A DNA stretch of 15,219 nt, from NCBI GenBank assembly GCA_050013075.1, contig JBEKFZ010000103.1:1-15219 (forward strand), read 5' to 3'. Source of the stretch: JBEKIK01 sp050013075 (GTDB taxonomy: Bacteria > Planctomycetota > Planctomycetia > Pirellulales > Thermoguttaceae). Position numbers and translations under genes: made by a program. Below are positions 7,982 to 15,134 of the stretch, in pieces; the stretch's first letter is position 1, and each line of letters begins with the position of its first letter. The notes under the pieces were generated by a model. The model worked only from the letters and a program-made list of their open reading frames with translations. It did not search any database and was not told the DNA's origin.

Positions 7982-8108
7982 TATTGAGTCTCAGGTAATG
8001 AATGTCGCGTTTTCGCCTCAGAGCCGGGCCGTGTCGGGTGCGGAATTGCCCGGGCGACACGCCCCGGCTCTGACTTTTCATGCGACATTCTTTTTCTGAT
8101 ACTCAATA
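7982..8108. repeat. MITE-like palindromic element, copy A
   Basis: The 127-base element has terminal inverted repeats TATTGAGTCTCAG (7982-7994) and CTGATACTCAATA (8096-8108), which match at 12 of 13 positions. Inside are a second inverted pair around GACATTC/GAATGTCGC and a GC-rich core from TCAGAGCCGG to CCGGCTCTGA (8018-8073). TA at both ends would fit a TA target duplication. It lies between the second propeller gene and the NuoE-NuoF gene. Its core is repeated at 13336-13391 and, in reverse orientation, from 15168 to the window end. Confidence 0.8.
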
Positions 8109-8116
8109 AACTAGTA

Positions 8117-8156
8117 GGCATACGCCGTGTGCCGAAACCACACACGCCGTGTGCGG
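8117..8156. repeat. Two adjacent CACACGCCGTGTG-type palindromes
   Basis: GGCATACGCCGTGTGCC (8117-8133) and CACACGCCGTGTG (8141-8153) are two closely related palindromes 7 bases apart, just after the stop codon of the propeller gene at 8163. They would form strong hairpins in the transcript. There is no T-run after them on the minus strand. They may be a repeat family, or a structure that ends or processes the upstream mRNA before the NuoE-NuoF gene. Confidence 0.55.
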
Positions 8157-8162
8157 TCTACA

Positions 8163-9980
8163 TTATTTATTTCCAATACAAATTAAATTATTTTTTCCGC
8201 GGATATAAAAACATCCGTCCTGGAAAGCGGGACTGGTGACGCACGGTTCACCCAAATCACATTCCGTGACGCGGCGGCATTTTTCGCGCGTGGGCTCCAC
8301 GACCCACGCCTTTCCATTTATTGCAAACACATACACCAGTTTTCCCGCCATGCCAGGCGAGGATTTGAAATCTTCGCCAAAATCCTCGACCCAGAGTTGA
8401 TCGCCCTTTTCGGCATCGTAGCAGGTGAGCGAGCCGTACGAGGTCAGCAAAAACACGAACTCGCCGCAGGCCAGCGGACTGCAAATGTCGGGCAGGCCGT
8501 CCTCGCCTTTCCACGCGACGTGCGTGGCGGTTACGTCGCCACGACCGTCCGCGCGGATGGCCGACAACGCGGCCGATTCCTGGGCCGCGAAAACCTTCCC
8601 GGCCGCAAAAGCGGGCGAAGGGGCCGTATCAGTCACAAGACACTTCACACGCCATATTTCCCGTCCGTCTTTCGGATCGTAAGAAATCACCAGGGGATCG
8701 GACGCGGTGATGATCTGATCGCGCTGGGCGGCATGGACGACAATCGGCGACGGCCAGGAATTCTTGACCGGCCGGTCGGTCTGCCAGACTGGATTGCCCG
8801 TGGCCGAATCGAACGCCAATAATTTCGATTTCGACGCCTTTTCCGATGAACCCTGGTCGAACTGCACCACGAGCAGATTCTTATATGTTACCAACGACGA
8901 CGCATGGCCGTAGGCATTATCGGGAATGCCCAAGCTTTTGGACCAGGCCAACTTGCCGTTGAAATCGAATGCGGCCAGGTCGCCGTTGGCAAATATGGCG
9001 AACACGCGGCGTCCGTCGGTGGCGGCGGTCGGGGCGGCATATCCCGCGCCCTCGTCGACCTTGAGCGCCCGTGCCGCGTTTTGCGGCGTGCTTGGGGCTT
9101 CCTTTTGCCAAAGAAGTTTGCCATCGGCGGCGTCGAAACAATAAACTTCCCGCCGTTTTTCATTGGCGCCGGTGAGAAACACGCGGTCCTTCCACACGAT
9201 CGGTGAGTTGTTGCCGGGCAAAGGAACGGGCGTTTTCCAGCGGATGTTTTTGCCAGAACTTGCGTCCCACTCGGTGGGAATGTTTTCGTAGGCCGAAATG
9301 CCGCGCCCGCCGGGACCGCGAAAACTTGGCCATGTTTTGGCGATTTCTTCGTCCGACGGCGACGCTTCTGGAGCGAGTGAGGACATTGCGGAAGATTTAG
9401 AACCAACTCCAACACCAACGCTTGGAGAAGTACTGGAGACTGATGTGCCCTCCCCACGGCCCTCACCCCATCCCTCTCCCAAGGGGAGAGGGAGAGTTGG
9501 TGATGGAATATCCAGCCGCATGTTGATGATCAGCACAATCGCCAGCGCGGCCATGGCCAGAGCTACGCCCGCCACGGCCCAACGGCCGATCCGCGTCCAC
9601 TGCGATTCGATGTCCGTTGTCGTTGGCAATGGTTGCGGATTAGGAAGTTCGCGCCGCAACGCGGCCGCGGTTTTGATGGAGATAAGAAAAACCGCCACCC
9701 CTCCGAGCAACAAGACCGCGCCCGCGACGGTAAACGCCCGTTGGCGGAAGTATTCCCGTCGCAATTGCAGATCAAGGGCGCGGATTTGCGATTTCAGGGC
9801 GTCATTATCCGGCTGTTTTGCCAAAGCGGCCTTGAGCGTTTGATAGACCTCGTTTTCCAGCGGGTCGCCGTTGCCCCGGCGGCTGTAATCGTAGATCAAA
9901 AGAGCGCAGACCACCAGCGAAAACACCCCGGCAATAGCCGCGCTTAAGGTCGCCAGGCGATAATTATTTTCATCCTTCAT
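8163..9980 (-). CDS. Membrane-anchored PQQ-like beta-propeller protein
   Basis: This 605-residue protein has ATG at 9978-9980, preceded by GGAAGG (9988-9993), and its start overlaps the polyferredoxin stop by 4 bases. Hydrophobic helices lie at about residues 9-30, 82-102 and 134-154. From about 213 onward it is a PQQ-like beta-propeller, starting with WPSFRGPGGRG and showing repeated blade motifs such as YCFDAADGKLLWQ, AAFDFNGKLAW, LAFDSATGNPVWQ and YDAEKGDQLW. The propeller should face the periplasm or the planctomycete cell lumen. Such domains are often protein-binding or structural and need not bind PQQ; I see no dehydrogenase signature or haem motif (CxxCH). Residues 160-179 are encoded by an inserted palindromic repeat and form a low-complexity linker. 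Coupling to the polyferredoxin suggests that it belongs to the same membrane complex. Confidence 0.85.
   Translation of the reverse strand: MKDENNYRLATLSAAIAGVFSLVVCALLIYDYSRRGNGDPLENEVYQTLKAALAKQPDNDALKSQIRALDLQLRREYFRQRAFTVAGAVLLLGGVAVFLISIKTAAALRRELPNPQPLPTTTDIESQWTRIGRWAVAGVALAMAALAIVLIINMRLDIPSPTLPLPLGEGWGEGRGEGTSVSSTSPSVGVGVGSKSSAMSSLAPEASPSDEEIAKTWPSFRGPGGRGISAYENIPTEWDASSGKNIRWKTPVPLPGNNSPIVWKDRVFLTGANEKRREVYCFDAADGKLLWQKEAPSTPQNAARALKVDEGAGYAAPTAATDGRRVFAIFANGDLAAFDFNGKLAWSKSLGIPDNAYGHASSLVTYKNLLVVQFDQGSSEKASKSKLLAFDSATGNPVWQTDRPVKNSWPSPIVVHAAQRDQIITASDPLVISYDPKDGREIWRVKCLVTDTAPSPAFAAGKVFAAQESAALSAIRADGRGDVTATHVAWKGEDGLPDICSPLACGEFVFLLTSYGSLTCYDAEKGDQLWVEDFGEDFKSSPGMAGKLVYVFAINGKAWVVEPTREKCRRVTECDLGEPCVTSPAFQDGCFYIRGKNNLICIGNK
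9444..9503. repeat. Short palindromic element inside a coding region
   Basis: CCTCACCCC, CCCTCTCCC and GGGGAGAGGG surround a dyad centred near 9481. Read on the minus strand, it encodes the peptide SPTLPLPLGEGWGEGRGEG in frame within the propeller protein. Related copies at 11318-11358 and 11399-11453 share the GGGAGAGGG dyad and the GGGTGAGGG tail. Confidence 0.75.
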
Positions 9981-11275
9981 CCTTCATCCTTCCAAAGTGC
10001 CTGTTCCTCGGGGCAGTACCAAAAACATCGTCCACAGGACACGCAGCCTGCTCGATCCGGCTCGTAGTCGGTTCTCCGTCGGCGGATGGATAGATGTATC
10101 AATTTTACGCCAATGACCAATCCCACCCAAGCCCCGAACCATGCTCCGGCAACGCCGAAAGTCGCCGTCAATTCGGATGCCTCGCGATAAAGATCCTCGA
10201 CCGCCCGGCCGGTGCCGCGGAAGGCCTCGATTTCGTTGATTAAGTTTTCGTTCTCGCGGCCGGGTTGGAGCGTTTGTCCCGACTCGTCCCGGCGCACGTG
10301 TTCGGCCAACCGGACAGTGGGGTGCAGCCGGGCAAGAGGAACTTCCATGTATCTTCCCAAAACCGCGCCTAAACCGATCAACACCGGCAGCAGCAAGAGT
10401 AAAGCCGCCAAACGGCGCCTTGCGCTACCGCGCTTGGCAACGGTCAAGGTTACAGTCGGCTGGCGAATTGCGCCATAAGGGCACGCATCTTCGCACAGCC
10501 GGCATCGGATGCAGCGATCCGGCGGAATTTTTACGTGCCACTTCGAGACTTTTGAAAGCAGCCCCAATATCGCCCCGTAAGGACAAAGGTATCGGCAGTA
10601 CGGCCGCCCCACAAACGCGCCGACGATAAGAAAGCATCCGCCGAGAATGAGCATATTCGCGCCTGCACTGAGGCGGAACAGTCCCACGAACGGATCGTAA
10701 CGGCATATCACAAACGCCGTGCCGGTGACTGTAAACAGCACTGCCGCTCCAAGATAAACATAAGCCAAAAGTCCCAAGGCATGATCCAGCCAGACCGGCG
10801 TCCGCGCCGGGCAAACCGCCGCGAGTTCCTGCACCGCGCCCAGCGGGCAGACCGCGGCGCAAAAAGTCCGCCCGAAAAAAAGCGTGAATACCAATGGTAA
10901 AACGAAAAACGCCACTGCCGGCAGGGGCACGACATAGCTGGAATCGCAAGCGGCCAGCGTGACGTTTTGGATGGCCCCGATCGGGCAAATACACCCTTTG
11001 CGCCAGAAGCCAAACCAGGCCAGCGAGACGATCGTCAACAGGAATAATCCGCGACGGGAACGTTTTTTAATCGCCAGATACGAGGCCAGCGACAATCCGG
11101 CCGCCAGCGCGGCCACGTCGAGATAATCCAGCCATGCCGCCCTGGCCGCCGGATTTTGCGTGCCGGGTATTTCATACGAGGAGAACGTCGGCAAAGGTAT
11201 TACTTCCCCGGCCGACAGCATACCCGCCGGAATCAGCGACAAAACCAGTAGCAGAACCGTACGATGCAATTTCAT
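9977..11275 (-). CDS. NapH/NosR-like membrane polyferredoxin
   Basis: This is a 432-residue integral membrane protein with ATG at 11273-11275. Residues 1-22 look like a signal peptide or first helix (basic start, hydrophobic core, AGE near the end). Further hydrophobic segments lie at about 49-68, 76-91, 115-135, 163-190, 205-222, 288-306 and 370-392. The Cys motifs are CICPIG (95-100), FCAAVCPLG with Cys139/143, YCRYLCPYG with Cys227/231, a full 4Fe-4S motif at Cys255/258/261/265-Pro, and another at Cys411/414/417/421-Pro in the C-terminal tail. The two Cx3CP motifs are typical of the NapH/NosR/CcoG membrane ferredoxin group. The FMN-binding periplasmic domain of NosR is absent. The expected role is electron transfer across or along the membrane between quinol or soluble donors and the ferredoxin encoded just upstream. 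Its stop overlaps the start of the second propeller gene. Confidence 0.88.
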   Translation of the reverse strand: MKLHRTVLLLVLSLIPAGMLSAGEVIPLPTFSSYEIPGTQNPAARAAWLDYLDVAALAAGLSLASYLAIKKRSRRGLFLLTIVSLAWFGFWRKGCICPIGAIQNVTLAACDSSYVVPLPAVAFFVLPLVFTLFFGRTFCAAVCPLGAVQELAAVCPARTPVWLDHALGLLAYVYLGAAVLFTVTGTAFVICRYDPFVGLFRLSAGANMLILGGCFLIVGAFVGRPYCRYLCPYGAILGLLSKVSKWHVKIPPDRCIRCRLCEDACPYGAIRQPTVTLTVAKRGSARRRLAALLLLLPVLIGLGAVLGRYMEVPLARLHPTVRLAEHVRRDESGQTLQPGRENENLINEIEAFRGTGRAVEDLYREASELTATFGVAGAWFGAWVGLVIGVKLIHLSIRRRRTDYEPDRAGCVSCGRCFWYCPEEQALWKDEG

Positions 11276-11317
11276 CCGTTTTGCGCTCTTGTTTCTAACC
11301 GGAGTTTTGCAAATTAC

Positions 11318-11358
11318 TCCCCTCTCCCATTGGGAGAGGGGCTGGGGGTGAGGGTGCT
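11318..11358. repeat. Short palindromic element, second copy
   Basis: CCCCTCTCCCATTGGGAGAGGGG followed by CTGGGGGTGAGGG has the same dyad and tail as the copy at 9444-9503, in the opposite orientation to the copy at 11399-11453. It lies in the 127-base gap before the polyferredoxin start codon. Pairing with the next copy could form a long hairpin in the mRNA. Confidence 0.75.
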
Positions 11359-11398
11359 CAAAAATCGGATAAAAAGGAAAAACTTTTTTCTGTCCATA

Positions 11399-11453
11399 GC
11401 CCTCACCCTAACCCTCTCCGGGCACCAACCGAAGGTTGGTCGGGAGAGGGAAC
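11399..11453. repeat. Short palindromic element, third copy, overlapping a gene end
   Basis: CCCTCACCCTAACCCTCTCC is followed by a short inner hairpin (ACCAACC/GGTTGGT) and CGGGAGAGGG. On the minus strand it supplies the last residues and the TGA stop (11403-11405) of the ferredoxin gene, giving a C-terminal peptide SPDQPSVGARRGLG. It is in the opposite orientation to the copy at 11318-11358. Confidence 0.75.
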
Positions 11454-12074
11454 TTTTGGAGATGTTTTATGCCGTTTATATGCCTCTTCCGCGTCGCGGG
11501 CGGTTTTTTTCAACAGGTTCGGCGAACCGGCCGGGACGCGAACAAACGCCCCCGTGGGACAGGAAACGGCAATCGAACATTCGTTGCAATTCAAACAGCG
11601 GTCGTGGCGGACCTGCAAGTACAGCGAGCCGTTCATCAATTTGCATCCGGCCACGCACTTGCCGCAGGCGATGCACAGCGATTCGTCGATGGTGTATGCA
11701 AAGAACCGCTGCCCGCCTTTTTCCTCGATGAATTTTCGATTGATTGCGCCGGTGGGGCAGAGTTGGTTTTCCGCGCCCGTTTCCAGAACATAGTCTTTTA
11801 CGGGAAAATAGCCGGTGCACACGTCGCAGTACCCGCAAAGCGCGAAACATTGCACGGCTTTGACCGCCGACTGGTCGAGCACGCAATTGATTTCGCAGTG
11901 TCCGCAGGCCATGCATTTATCCGGATCGATCTGCCAGACCAGGTTTTCGCCGCGGCCTTTGCGCACGGCCAACAAGCCGGTCAGGCCGCATAGCCCCAAA
12001 GCGCCGGCGATGCGGACGTTGTCGCCCAAGAATTTACGCCGATCGATTTTCCCGTCTTCCTGCGCCGTGGTCAT
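11403..12074 (-). CDS. Polyferredoxin with Tat-like leader
   Basis: I chose the ATG at 12072-12074 (223 residues) because it gives a twin-arginine-type leader (DRRKFLG at residues 11-17, then a hydrophobic stretch to about 36) and overlaps the stop of the small Cys-rich gene by 4 bases. The open frame extends upstream to 12263, but those codons are inside the small gene. Four Cys clusters follow: Cys54/57/60/64; Cys76/80/83/86 with Cys106-Pro; Cys134/137/140/144; and Cys160/163/166 with Cys172-Pro. This fits up to four 4Fe-4S clusters, as in NrfC/HybA-type electron-transfer subunits. If exported, it would carry electrons on the outer face of the membrane, probably to or from the polyferredoxin encoded downstream. 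The last 16 or so residues come from a palindromic repeat and are unlikely to be ancestral. Confidence 0.87.
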   Translation of the reverse strand: MTTAQEDGKIDRRKFLGDNVRIAGALGLCGLTGLLAVRKGRGENLVWQIDPDKCMACGHCEINCVLDQSAVKAVQCFALCGYCDVCTGYFPVKDYVLETGAENQLCPTGAINRKFIEEKGGQRFFAYTIDESLCIACGKCVAGCKLMNGSLYLQVRHDRCLNCNECSIAVSCPTGAFVRVPAGSPNLLKKTARDAEEAYKRHKTSPKVPSPDQPSVGARRGLG

Positions 12075-12322
12075 TGCCTTTTGTCGCTCTCTCGCGTTTT
12101 GGCGGCCTGGGGATTTTCGCACTGATCCACTAGCGGGCATCCACAACAGGAAATCGCTTGACCGCAAGCGCCGCTGCGCATATTTCGCCCCGATCTGACG
12201 GACAAAACGGCCCAAACCAATCCCAGCACGCCCAAGATCAAATAACGAACCAGGCGCCGACACATCTCGCGCCGGGTTTGTTTTGTTTCGGTGGTTTTTG
12301 CAAAATCGGATGGATTACTCAT
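12071..12322 (-). CDS. Small Cys-rich single-helix membrane protein
   Basis: This 83-residue protein has ATG at 12320-12322, which overlaps the end of the NHL gene by 8 bases; a TTG at 12355 is the alternative start. It has one membrane helix at about residues 24-43 (basic residues before it), then a Cys-rich tail, GACGQAISCCGCPLVDQC, with Cys53, Cys59, Cys60, Cys62 and Cys68. The tail then becomes hydrophilic and charged. I do not recognise the family. The overlaps with genes on both sides argue that it is real and translated with them. The Cys group could bind an iron-sulfur cluster or another metal, or form disulfides if it is outside the cytoplasm. Its position between a propeller protein and a polyferredoxin suggests a small subunit or assembly factor of the same complex. 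Confidence 0.72.
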   Translation of the reverse strand: MSNPSDFAKTTETKQTRREMCRRLVRYLILGVLGLVWAVLSVRSGRNMRSGACGQAISCCGCPLVDQCENPQAAKTRESDKRQ

Positions 12323-13310
12323 GCTTAAACTCGGCTGAGGGGCTCTTAGGTTCAAAAATCAGGACGCGCTTTTTATCGGAATCCAAAACCAGGATGCGGT
12401 CGTGATCGTCAACGGCCAGATCGGCGGCCGTGGAAGGGAATTGTTCCTGTCCGGCGACCACACATTCGAACTTTCCCTGGGCAGTATAGATTTTTATCCG
12501 CGGCAGGCCTTTTTCGGCGGTTACAAACCGGCCGTCGGAAAGAACGGCGAAATGCGCGGGATTGCAGCAGCCGAAAAATCCTTCAATCGATTGCGAGCCT
12601 TTACCCCAGGAAAATTCCAAATCGCCTTGAAACGTGTACGCTTCCAGGCGCAGGGCGCGAGGATTCACCACGTAAAGCAGCCCGTCGCGGCCCACGGCCA
12701 GATCGAAATACGGGCTGGTAATGAAAAACCCGGGGATTTTCCGGGCGCGATCCGCCGCGCCAATCCGGTTTATCAATTTGCCGTCGGTATCATAATGCCA
12801 CACGATTCGGTTGCCGGCATCGGCTAAAAAAACATCGTTTTCGGCAACGGCAATCGACGTGGGCAATGCTTTTTCGTTGAGTTTATCCCAAGCGCCTAGC
12901 GGGTTGCCGTCGGCATCGAGGACTTCGACATGATCGCCCGTGCCGACGTAGATGCGGCCCGGATATTTGTGCTCGGCCCCGCCGACGGCCAAACAGCGGG
13001 GTTCGTATTCCAGTTTGATTTCCGCAGTATTCTTTCCCTTGGGATCGAAAACTTGGATGGCTTTATCTCCGGCGACGTAAATTTTTCCGTCCGGCCCGGC
13101 GGCCAGGGCATGAGGCTGGTTCAGGCCTACGGATATTTCCCCGCTTTGCTTGTATTGTATAAGCGCGGGATCGATCTTTTCTTCAGGCTTCTCGATCCAC
13201 TGTCCGCCCCAAGGATCCATGCGCAAGACGGCCGCGATCCCGGCGGCAATCGCCATGACAACGGCCAAAGCGATGAATAAATGGGCGGCGGTGAATGGTT
13301 TAGCAGGCAT
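12315..13310 (-). CDS. Signal-anchored NHL-repeat beta-propeller protein
   Basis: This 331-residue protein has ATG at 13308-13310. It has an N-terminal hydrophobic segment at about residues 9-30 (uncleaved anchor or signal peptide), a short linker, then NHL-type blades from about 60 to the end. Blade motifs include PHALAAGPDGKIYVAG (66-81), YVGTGDHVEVLDADGNPLG, TSIAVAENDVFLADAGNRIV, FDLAVGRDGLLYVVNP and ADLAVDDHDRILVLDSDKKR. A CC pair is present at 248-249 (FFGCCNP). NHL propellers usually mediate protein or ligand binding and have no catalysis of their own here. It is expected to be on the extracytoplasmic side. A MITE-like element abuts its start codon, and its stop overlaps the small Cys-rich gene. 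Confidence 0.85.
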   Translation of the reverse strand: MPAKPFTAAHLFIALAVVMAIAAGIAAVLRMDPWGGQWIEKPEEKIDPALIQYKQSGEISVGLNQPHALAAGPDGKIYVAGDKAIQVFDPKGKNTAEIKLEYEPRCLAVGGAEHKYPGRIYVGTGDHVEVLDADGNPLGAWDKLNEKALPTSIAVAENDVFLADAGNRIVWHYDTDGKLINRIGAADRARKIPGFFITSPYFDLAVGRDGLLYVVNPRALRLEAYTFQGDLEFSWGKGSQSIEGFFGCCNPAHFAVLSDGRFVTAEKGLPRIKIYTAQGKFECVVAGQEQFPSTAADLAVDDHDRILVLDSDKKRVLIFEPKSPSAEFKHE

Positions 13311-13443
13311 GTTGAATTATTACAAAGTTTTCTTGTCAGAGCCGGGCCGTGTCGGCCCGGGAAAGACCGGGGCGACACGCCCCGGCTCTGATTTTTTATA
13401 CGACATTCATTTTCTTACAACATTCATTTTCTGACATTCAATA
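13311..13443. repeat. MITE-like palindromic element, copy B
   Basis: The GC-rich core runs from TCAGAGCCGG (13336) to CCGGCTCTGA (13391), followed by a flank that matches copy A (CGACATTC then TTCAATA). A 13-base unit, ACATTCATTTTCT, is tandemly duplicated in this flank (13403-13415 and 13420-13432). The left end, TTGAAT, starts directly after the NHL start codon and mirrors the right end, ATTCAA. It fills most of the 162-base gap between the first propeller gene and the NHL gene. Confidence 0.72.
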
Positions 13444-13472
13444 AAGGTTCATAACCGTGAATACACGGCGGA

Positions 13473-14897
13473 TTATTTTTCCGACACTTTCAAACAAACC
13501 ATGCGGGTCATGTCGCGGACGATCAAACGCCCGGCGGCCATGGCCATCGGTCCCCAACTTTCGTATCCGTTTTCGATGACTTGTGCCCGGGCCAAGGGTT
13601 TATAGCCCGCGGTCGTCGCTTCGACCGTGGCCAGCAGGCCGTCGTCGCTGATTATAAATATCAGTCCATCGGCGATCATGTACGGGGCAGAGCCGAATTT
13701 CTCCCGCCCGCTGTTCCAAATTTCCTTGCCGTTAAGATCAAGGCATACTAATTTCTTGTCGTGTTGGCGCACGCCGTATAAAAATCCGTTAAACAGCACG
13801 GGGGTTTGCTGTTCGGAACTGAATTGTTTGGCGGCAAGGCGGAATAGAGTTTCGGATCGGAATTTGCCCTTGTTTTCCCGAAGTTGGAGCATCAAGGCGC
13901 CGGTATTGTAGCCTCCGCTGAAAAAGATTTTCCCCTCGCCGACGACAACCGGCGACGGACAGGTGGCAGTGCCGATCTGCCACTGATCGGTTTCCCAGAG
14001 GATTTCGCCGGTATCGGCAGCCACGCCGGCCACTCCGCCTTTGCCGCAATACACGTACATCCGCCGCCCGGCGAATTCCATGGGCACGACCGACGCGTGC
14101 GTCATGGCCCAGTTGTGCGGATTTGGACTATCCCAAACTACTTTGCCGGTCTTGTAATCCACGGCGATCAACAGTGCTTTGCCGCCCGGGGCAAGTATAA
14201 GACGGTCGGTTTTTTCATCGATCAGCGGGCATTGGCCCGTATACCACGGCGGGACAACTGCGCCGTAGTCGAGAACCATATCCATGAGCCAAAGCCCCTT
14301 GCCGGTTTCGGCGTCCCAGCCGGCCGCCTGGCATTGAGGACCGATTGATACGACGTACTTGCCCGCTATCGCCGGAATCGTGCGCGAGCGCCCGTGGCTC
14401 CAAGGCACGATCACGGGATAGCCGTTGTGCCAGATTTCTCGGCCGTCGTCCAACGAAAGGCAGCGCATGACGTCGGCCGAGCGGTCGATGTCATCCGTCG
14501 CATCGTGAACGTGGTCCAGCACATACACACGACCGGCGCTAATTGCCGCCGCGGCGTAACCGTCGCCGAGTTCGACGGTCCATAGTTTTTCCGGCCCGCC
14601 TTCAGGCCATTGCCGGGCCAGGGGGATCTCGTCTTTACATAGGGCATCGTGCTGTGCGCCGCGGAAACAGGGCCATGCCCCGGCAAGTGCGGAGGGTTTT
14701 CCCTGGCCGTAAACCGGCTGGCCTAGCACCGGCCGTTTTGCAATTTTCGCCGGACCCGGGGCCGGGGCCTTGTCGAGTCCCGGCACCCTGGCCTGCAACT
14801 GCGGTATCGGACCCGTGCCCACCCAATACACCAGCGCCGCTATGCCGAGCACGGCCATAAGACCTGGAAGCAGCAGACTGAACAATGATTTCTGCAT
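13473..14897 (-). CDS. Signal-anchored PQQ-like beta-propeller protein
   Basis: This 474-residue protein has ATG at 14895-14897; the ribosome binding site is weak. A hydrophobic anchor lies at about residues 6-26 and a Pro/Ala-rich linker at about 28-70. The PQQ-like propeller then begins with AWPCFRGAQHDALC. Blade motifs include CLSLDDGREIWHNG, GWDAETGKGLWLMD, AVDYKTGKVVWDS, AADTGEILWETD and CLDLNGKEIWNSG. There is no CxxCH haem motif and no quinoprotein dehydrogenase Asp/disulfide signature that I can see, so it may be a structural or docking propeller rather than an alcohol dehydrogenase. Its sequence differs clearly from the propeller at 8163-9980, so the two are not a recent duplication. 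It is the first gene after the promoter at 14981-15009 and the likely head of the redox operon. Confidence 0.85.
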   Translation of the reverse strand: MQKSLFSLLLPGLMAVLGIAALVYWVGTGPIPQLQARVPGLDKAPAPGPAKIAKRPVLGQPVYGQGKPSALAGAWPCFRGAQHDALCKDEIPLARQWPEGGPEKLWTVELGDGYAAAAISAGRVYVLDHVHDATDDIDRSADVMRCLSLDDGREIWHNGYPVIVPWSHGRSRTIPAIAGKYVVSIGPQCQAAGWDAETGKGLWLMDMVLDYGAVVPPWYTGQCPLIDEKTDRLILAPGGKALLIAVDYKTGKVVWDSPNPHNWAMTHASVVPMEFAGRRMYVYCGKGGVAGVAADTGEILWETDQWQIGTATCPSPVVVGEGKIFFSGGYNTGALMLQLRENKGKFRSETLFRLAAKQFSSEQQTPVLFNGFLYGVRQHDKKLVCLDLNGKEIWNSGREKFGSAPYMIADGLIFIISDDGLLATVEATTAGYKPLARAQVIENGYESWGPMAMAAGRLIVRDMTRMVCLKVSEK

Positions 14898-14980
14898 GCG
14901 TTAATCGTTAAGAGCGCAGCTTGTGGGTATGCAACAAGCCGCGGGATTGGCTTTTCATGATCGGTTATATATCATCCTTC

Positions 14981-15009
14981 TTGATATCCCACTTAACCTC
15001 AAGTGTCAA
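14981..15009 (-). promoter_or_regulatory. Sigma-70-like promoter of the redox operon
   Basis: On the minus strand a perfect -35 box, TTGACA (15004-15009), is followed by a 17-base spacer and a -10 box, TATCAA (14981-14986, four of six consensus positions). Transcription would start near 14974, giving a 5' leader of about 75 bases before the ATG at 14897. It is the only clear promoter-like match I found in front of the propeller/ferredoxin genes. Confidence 0.55.
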
Positions 15010-15134
15010 GGCGATTTCCAGGCGGCCGGGCGGTTTCGAGCCATACTTTCTAAAATGAGAAAAAAACATGGAAATGTTTGGAAAAACCTGTATCGCTCGC
15101 CGACCATGCCACGCATGGCGCCCGGTGGCGGCTG

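Noticed and set aside
8163..9980. Quinoprotein alcohol dehydrogenase
   Set aside because: The propeller repeats are PQQ-like, but I see no catalytic signature, vicinal disulfide or cytochrome domain; many such planctomycete proteins are not dehydrogenases.
12075..12263. Longer N-terminal version of the ferredoxin gene starting at 12263
   Set aside because: The extra codons lie inside the small Cys-rich gene in another frame and would place the Tat-like leader in the middle of the protein. The ATG at 12074 gives a leader at the N-terminus and a 4-base overlap.
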